NCBI GenBank assembly: GCA_035288405.1
Contig: DATEAK010000223.1
Location: 1-20,643, forward strand
Direction of reading: 5' to 3'
DNA length: 20,643 nucleotides
Origin: JACPSX01 sp035288405 [NCBI: bacterium]
GTDB taxonomy: Bacteria; JACPSX01
Below, piece by piece: positions 15,927 through 20,643 of the stretch. The notes under the pieces are model-generated. The model searched no databases. It saw only the letters and a list, made by a program, of their open reading frames with translations, and was not told the origin of the DNA. Position 1 is the first letter of the stretch, and the number at the start of each line of letters is the position of its first letter. Position numbers and translations under genes: made by a program.

Positions 15927-18449
15927 ATGTCAACTGAGGAAAGAAAAAAACATCCTCATTCCGTAGTGGAACCACCCGAGGTTTCCCTTCAGGAACCCAC
16001 AAGGCTTGGAGATGAGACCGGGGTTCTTGATCTGCCCCAGCAACTTCCCTTGGTTCCAGTCCGGGATGTTGTTGTGTTTCCTATGATGATTCTCCCGCTT
16101 TTCGTTGGACGGGATGCCTCCGTCAAGGCCGTAGAAAGTGCGCTCGCTGGAGACAGGATACTGCTGCTTTCGGCCCAGAAACGGGTGGAAGCCGAGGATC
16201 CCCGGCCCGAAGACATCTACTCCGTAGGTACCGTTGTCAACATGATCCGCATGCTTAAACTTCCCGATGGCCGGGTTAAGATCCTCGTACAAGGCCTGCG
16301 GCGGGCAAGACTCGTCGAATTTGTGCAGAACCGCCCCTTCTACCTGGTGAACACCCAACTTCTGGATGAGGGCACGGGAACAAAGGGAAAGGGGATTCGT
16401 GTCGAGGCCCTCATGCGGAACGTTAAGGAACGGCTGGAGAAGATCATCTCCTTGGGGAAGGCTATCCCGTACGATGCTCTCCCCATGGCTAACAGCTTGA
16501 AGTTTCCTGGCCGCTTGGCGGATCTGGTGGCGTCCAACCTTGAGTTGGGGGTGGAGGAAGCTCAGAGGATCTTGGAGATCACCGACCCCGTGACTCGCCT
16601 GAAGAAGGTGGGTGAGCACTTGAATCTGGAGTTGGAGTTGCTGACCGTCCAGCACGAAATTGAGTCTGAGGCCAAGGAAGAGATAAACAAGGCACAGCGT
16701 GAGTATTTCCTCCGCGAGCAGCTCAAGGCCATCCAAAAAGAGTTAGGAGACGCTGACGAGCGCCAGCAGGAAATTCATGAGCTCAGGCGCAAGGTCAAGA
16801 AAGTAAGAATGTCTCCGGCAGGCCGGGAAGAGTGTTTGAAGCAGATCTCTCGCCTTGAGCATATGCATCCGGACTCTGCCGAGGCTACCTTGATTCGGAC
16901 CTATGTGGATTGGATGGTGAGTCTACCCTGGAGCAAATCCACCAAGGAGAGCATTGATCTCAAAATCGCCCGCCGTGTTCTGGACGAAGATCATCACAAC
17001 TTGGAAAAGGTGAAAGAACGAATCCTGGAATACTTGGCCGTCACGAAAGTCAGGAAGCGGATGAAGGGACCGATCCTCTGTTTTGTGGGACCCCCGGGTG
17101 TGGGGAAGACTTCGTTAGGGAAGTCCATCGCGCGTTGCCTAGGCAGACGGTTTGTACGGATCTCTCTGGGGGGGATCAAGGACGAGGCCGAAATCCGGGG
17201 GCACCGCCGAACTTACGTGGGGGCGCTGCCCGGTAGGATCTTGCAGGGGTTGAAGCAAGCTGGCTCGAACAATCCTGTTTTCATGTTGGATGAGATCGAC
17301 AAAATCGGAACGGATTTCCGGGGAGATCCAGCCTCGGCTCTCCTTGAAGTCTTGGACCCGGAGCAAAATTCCAACTTCAGTGATCACTACCTCGGCGTGC
17401 CGTTTGACCTTTCCCGAGTCATGTTCATCGCCACAGCGAACCTATTGGATCCCGTACCCCCTGCACTGCGCGATCGTATGGAGGTTATGTTCCTGTCGGG
17501 TTACACGGAAGAGGAGAAGCTCCACATTGTCAGGTGTTTCATCCTGCCGCGACAATTCTCCGAACATGGGATCCGTAGCCGCTGGCTCAGGATCTCGGAT
17601 GCTGCGATCCTCAAGACCATTCGAGAGTATACGCGTGAGGCGGGTTTACGGAACATCGAGCGGGAAGTGGCGAAAATCTGCCGCCGGGTGGTTCGGGAGA
17701 TCGCGGAAGGAAAACGCAAGACCTTTCACGTTAATGCAGGAAACCTGTCCAAGTATCTTGGGGTTCGGCGGTTTATACCGGAGCTCGATCGGCGCCAAGA
17801 TGAGATCGGTGTCGCCATGGCCTTGGCCTGGACCGAAGTCGGAGGGGAGTTGATGCCCGTTGAAGCCACGGCGATGAAGGGTAAAGGGCAGATCATGTTG
17901 ACTGGGCAACTGGGAGATGTAATGAAGGAATCAGCCCAGACGGCCCTTAGCTTTGTGCGTTCCAGAGCCGGAGAATGGAATATCGCGGAGGATGTTTTGG
18001 GCGAAAAAGATATTCATATCCATGTCCCCGCGGGAGCCATTCCCAAGGATGGACCTTCGGCTGGAATTACGATGGCGGCTGCGCTCATCTCCCTGTTCAC
18101 AGGGATACCGATCCGGAAGGACGTGGCAATGACCGGAGAGATCACGTTACGGGGAATGGTTCTTCCGGTCGGGGGGTTGAAAGAAAAGATCCTGGCCGCA
18201 CGATGCGCGGGCCTTAGAATGGTCGTCTTGCCGGAAGGAAACCGTAAAGACCTGGATGAGCTTCCCAAAAATGTCAAGAGTTCCCTCAGCTTTGCCTTTG
18301 TTCAGCATGTGGATGAGGTTCTCCGCGTCTGCTTGGCCGAACGGAAGACGGATCAAACAGGGGAAACCCGTGAAAGGCATCTGGTACCGACTCCGGTGGA
18401 GGTGCAGGGAGAGGGAGTTCTGGAGGAGGAGCGGTGGAAGTTACCGTGA
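15927..18449 (+). CDS. lon: ATP-dependent Lon protease
   Basis: A full-length 840-residue LonA, cytoplasmic AAA+ protease for damaged and regulatory proteins. Domains in order: N-terminal substrate-binding domain (about 38-235), a coiled-coil linker (240-310), the AAA+ module with Walker A GPPGVGKT (388-395) and Walker B VFMLDEIDK (Asp455, Glu456), and the peptidase domain with catalytic Ser711 (KDGPSAGITMA) and Lys754 (GGLKEKILAA). The Ser-Lys spacing of 43 matches E. coli Lon. An acidic tail of about 35 extra residues precedes the N domain. ATG 15927 has no good Shine-Dalgarno. No sigma32-type box was seen; TTGATT...TACACC (15876-15903) is a weak candidate promoter. The last 16 nt overlap the next gene. 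Confidence 0.97.
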   Translation: MSTEERKKHPHSVVEPPEVSLQEPTRLGDETGVLDLPQQLPLVPVRDVVVFPMMILPLFVGRDASVKAVESALAGDRILLLSAQKRVEAEDPRPEDIYSVGTVVNMIRMLKLPDGRVKILVQGLRRARLVEFVQNRPFYLVNTQLLDEGTGTKGKGIRVEALMRNVKERLEKIISLGKAIPYDALPMANSLKFPGRLADLVASNLELGVEEAQRILEITDPVTRLKKVGEHLNLELELLTVQHEIESEAKEEINKAQREYFLREQLKAIQKELGDADERQQEIHELRRKVKKVRMSPAGREECLKQISRLEHMHPDSAEATLIRTYVDWMVSLPWSKSTKESIDLKIARRVLDEDHHNLEKVKERILEYLAVTKVRKRMKGPILCFVGPPGVGKTSLGKSIARCLGRRFVRISLGGIKDEAEIRGHRRTYVGALPGRILQGLKQAGSNNPVFMLDEIDKIGTDFRGDPASALLEVLDPEQNSNFSDHYLGVPFDLSRVMFIATANLLDPVPPALRDRMEVMFLSGYTEEEKLHIVRCFILPRQFSEHGIRSRWLRISDAAILKTIREYTREAGLRNIEREVAKICRRVVREIAEGKRKTFHVNAGNLSKYLGVRRFIPELDRRQDEIGVAMALAWTEVGGELMPVEATAMKGKGQIMLTGQLGDVMKESAQTALSFVRSRAGEWNIAEDVLGEKDIHIHVPAGAIPKDGPSAGITMAAALISLFTGIPIRKDVAMTGEITLRGMVLPVGGLKEKILAARCAGLRMVVLPEGNRKDLDELPKNVKSSLSFAFVQHVDEVLRVCLAERKTDQTGETRERHLVPTPVEVQGEGVLEEERWKLP

Positions 18450-18700
18450 AGTTATTTGCTCTGCTCAGGAGCTATGTTCCTCGGGGGACCGAAGGGTACG
18501 TATTCCAATGGCGATTGGAGCGGGGGAATTCCATTGCGGATTTGCTCTTGGACTTGCAAATTCCACCGGAATTAGCAGAACTTGTTCTAGTGAACGGCAG
18601 GCACAGCCGCCCCACAGATACACTCCATGAAAGGGACGTGGTGAGCCTGTTTCCGGCCCTTGCCGGGGGCGCTGATGGGGGAGAAAATTGCCAGCTATGA
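18434..18700 (+). CDS. MoaD/ThiS-like ubiquitin-fold sulfur carrier protein
   Basis: An 88-residue beta-grasp protein of the MoaD/ThiS group. Such proteins carry sulfur as a C-terminal Gly-Gly thiocarboxylate for molybdopterin, thiamine, cysteine or tRNA modification. Visible: an N-terminal strand [14 protein letters not shown], the [14 protein letters not shown] helix, VLVNGRH, and the end motif [12 protein letters not shown] at residues 68-79. Nine more residues (ADGGENCQL) follow, with a second Gly-Gly at 82-83, so neither pair is terminal. GTG 18434 has AGGAGG about 4 nt before it and overlaps lon by 16 nt; the stop overlaps the tyrS ATG as ATGA. No moa, thi or E1-like gene is in the window, so the pathway is unknown. 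Confidence 0.82.
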   Translation: MEVTVKLFALLRSYVPRGTEGYVFQWRLERGNSIADLLLDLQIPPELAELVLVNGRHSRPTDTLHERDVVSLFPALAGGADGGENCQL

Positions 18701-19914
18701 GTCCGGAAGAACAGTTGAGGTTCCTGAAGCGGGGGACCGTGGAGATTCTTCAGGAGGAGGAGCTTCTGGAAAAACTCCGTCGCTCTCGGCAGTCAGGGGA
18801 ACCCCTGCGTGTAAAGCTGGGGATGGATCCTACGGCTCCGAACTTACACTTGGGGCATACGGTCGTCCTGCAAAAGCTGAAACATTTTCAGATATTAGGG
18901 CATCAGGTTATCTTCCTCATCGGAGACTTTACGGGGATGATCGGAGATCCCAGCGGCAAATCGGAAACCCGCCGGCCTCTGAGTCCAGAGGAGATCCAGG
19001 CGAATGCCAAGACATACCAGGACCAGATCTTCAAGATCCTGGATCCCGGGAAAACCCGCATCGAGTTGAACAGCCGCTGGCTTGGTAATCTGAAAGGCCG
19101 GGACCTTATAGAGATAAGTGCTCGCTTCACAGTGGCTCAGATGCTCGAGAGGGAGGATTTTCACACCCGCTATGTCAACAAGCTGCCGATTGCAATCCAT
19201 GAGTTCCTCTACCCTCTGCTCCAGGCTTACGATTCCGTGTCCCTGCAAGCTGACGTGGAGTTAGGAGGGACGGATCAAAAATTCAACCTGCTCATGGGGC
19301 GCGAACTACAAAGAGCTTTTCGTCAAACTCCCCAAGTCGTCATTACGATGCCGATCCTGGAAGGAATCGACGGGGTCCAGAAGATGAGCAAAAGCCTGGG
19401 GAATTACATCGGGATCAGTGATCCTCCGGGAGAAGTGTACGGAAAGCTCATGTCCATCTCAGATGAACTTATGTGGCGATATTACGAATTGCTCAGTGAC
19501 AAAGAAACGGAGCAAATTAAAGCCCTCCAAAGCCGGGTGAAAAGTCAGGATGTGAACCCAAGAGATGTCAAGTCGGAACTGGCAGGTGAAATCGTCAGCC
19601 GGTTCCACGGCGCTGACTCTGCTGCGAAGGCCCACCATGACTTTGACAGACTTTTTCGCCACAGGAAAGTTCCTTCAGAGGTGCCTGAACTCAGGCTCCT
19701 CTGGGATGGAGAGAAAATGTGGCTTCCCCGCTTGATGACCAAGGCGGGATTGACAGCCAGCACCTCTGAGGCCATCCGGCTCATCGAGCAGGGAGGGGTG
19801 AGCCTTGACGGCGAGAAGGTTCGAGAGGCGAATCTGGAACTTCCTTCCAGCAAACCCTACCTGCTTCGGGCCGGAAAACGGCGCTTCCTGCGGGTGATCC
19901 CGACCAGACAATAA
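18697..19914 (+). CDS. tyrS: tyrosyl-tRNA synthetase
   Basis: A 405-residue class I aminoacyl-tRNA synthetase that charges tRNA-Tyr. It has HLGH (51-54), [34 protein letters not shown] for tyrosine recognition, KMSKS (229-233), and a C-terminal S4-like RNA-binding domain from about residue 340 ([14 protein letters not shown]). The HLGH form and the long insertion are those of the TyrZ-like branch rather than E. coli TyrS. The ATG at 18697 overlaps the upstream stop; a TTG at 18688, with GGGGGAG 4 nt ahead, is an alternative that adds three residues. It is the last gene before the rRNA operon, and no terminator is visible after it. Confidence 0.96.
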   Translation: MSPEEQLRFLKRGTVEILQEEELLEKLRRSRQSGEPLRVKLGMDPTAPNLHLGHTVVLQKLKHFQILGHQVIFLIGDFTGMIGDPSGKSETRRPLSPEEIQANAKTYQDQIFKILDPGKTRIELNSRWLGNLKGRDLIEISARFTVAQMLEREDFHTRYVNKLPIAIHEFLYPLLQAYDSVSLQADVELGGTDQKFNLLMGRELQRAFRQTPQVVITMPILEGIDGVQKMSKSLGNYIGISDPPGEVYGKLMSISDELMWRYYELLSDKETEQIKALQSRVKSQDVNPRDVKSELAGEIVSRFHGADSAAKAHHDFDRLFRHRKVPSEVPELRLLWDGEKMWLPRLMTKAGLTASTSEAIRLIEQGGVSLDGEKVREANLELPSSKPYLLRAGKRRFLRVIPTRQ

Positions 19915-19944
19915 GTTATTGAAAGTTTGTTAGTCATGGTTCCC

Positions 19945-19973
19945 TTGACAAGTTTTGCAAACATGCATATCTT
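19945..19973 (+). promoter_or_regulatory. rRNA operon promoter P1
   Basis: TTGACA (19945-19950), 17-nt spacer, TATCTT (19968-19973). It is the upstream one of two promoters 78 bp apart in the 265-nt gap between tyrS and 16S rRNA. The -35 is perfect; the -10 matches four of six. Confidence 0.6.
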
Positions 19974-20022
19974 TGAAGTAAAGAAGGACGAGAGTTCTCC
20001 TAGAAAAGTGTTCTTTTTTATC

Positions 20023-20050
20023 TTGACAGGATTCGATTGTCGGGTATACT
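20023..20050 (+). promoter_or_regulatory. rRNA operon promoter P2
   Basis: TTGACA (20023-20028), 16-nt spacer, TATACT (20045-20050), preceded by a T-rich run (TTCTTTTTTA, 20010-20020) that could act as an UP-like element. The expected +1 is near 20057, about 120 nt before mature 16S rRNA. Confidence 0.75.
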
Positions 20051-20076
20051 CCAAGGTTCCTGAAACGGGATTCTCC

Positions 20077-20088
20077 GCTCTTTGAAAA
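20077..20088 (+). promoter_or_regulatory. boxA-like antitermination site in the rRNA leader
   Basis: GCTCTTTGAAAA follows promoter P2 and resembles the boxA element of bacterial rRNA leaders (E. coli core GCTCTTTAACA), where NusB and NusE load an antitermination complex. Its position between promoter and 16S is the expected one. Confidence 0.6.
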
Positions 20089-20138
20089 CTGAAGAGGGCT
20101 CGTTATGATTGGCAGGCAAGAATCAATTCCGATGTTTG

Positions 20139-20168
20139 CCCGATGGGAAAGTCACATTTTCCATCGGG
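20139..20168 (+). other. rRNA leader hairpin just before 16S
   Basis: CCCGATGGGAAA (20139-20150) pairs with TTTTCCATCGGG (20157-20168): 12 base pairs with one G-U and a 6-nt loop. TGAAGAG (20090-20096) and CTCTTCA (20172-20178) could pair around it. There is no T-run after it, so it is not a standard terminator; it may be a leader fold or processing element. Confidence 0.5.
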
Positions 20169-20179
20169 TCACTCTTCAT

Positions 20180-20643
<464 letters not shown>

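Noticed and set aside
15930-16736. Long 268-codon open frame on the minus strand inside lon
   Set aside because: It is a shadow of the lon frame, which has all the Lon motifs; the product has no recognisable domain and low-complexity composition.

Overview
This window is ordinary chromosomal DNA from a Gram-negative bacterium. Three things point to an outer membrane and a rod-shaped wall: a complete mreB-mreC-mreD-mrdA-rodA elongation cluster, a membrane-anchored PpiD/SurA-type periplasmic chaperone, and glutathione synthetase. The 5' part of a bacterial 16S rRNA gene closes the window. Gene content and the style of the proteins (long HflX, RNase G beside the rod cluster, a MoaD-like protein before TyrRS) would fit Deltaproteobacteria or neighbouring phyla such as Nitrospirota or Methylomirabilota. 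I cannot place it more precisely without a 16S search. I see no prophage, insertion sequence, CRISPR array, tRNA or integration site.

Layout. (1) 1-1502, + strand: the tail of an unrecognised gene, an IsdG/ABM-type small monooxygenase, and hisC, all overlapping or nearly touching. (2) 1508-2185, - strand: a rhomboid intramembrane protease. (3) 2294-2743, + strand: a small zinc-ribbon protein with two membrane segments, whose 3' end overlaps the end of hflX. (4) 2683-11690, - strand: reading with transcription, mreB, mreC, mreD, a possible small ORF, mrdA (PBP2), rodA and rng form one compact cluster; hflX follows behind its own promoter. (5) 11952-13859, + strand: a PpiD-like foldase. (6) 13876-14823, - strand: gshB, with a divergent promoter region to galU. 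(7) 14995-19914, + strand: galU, lon, a MoaD/ThiS-like ubiquitin-fold protein and tyrS. (8) 19915-20643, + strand: rRNA operon leader with two tandem sigma70-type promoters and a boxA-like site, then the first ~460 nt of 16S rRNA.

How the genes work together. MreB, MreC, MreD, PBP2 and RodA are the Rod complex that builds the lateral wall. RNase G is encoded next to this set in other bacteria too. PpiD and Lon are envelope and cytoplasmic protein quality control. GalU supplies UDP-glucose for envelope glycans. HflX, RNase G, TyrRS and the rRNA operon all serve ribosome biology.

I did not find a clear new multi-gene system. The points most worth a second look are a likely mis-set start of hflX (a strong promoter places +1 on the annotated TTG, and a perfect Shine-Dalgarno sits ahead of an in-frame ATC), a MoaD-like protein whose Gly-Gly is not at its C-terminus, a possible small gene and palindromes between mreD and mrdA, and a symmetric dyad on the galU -35 box.
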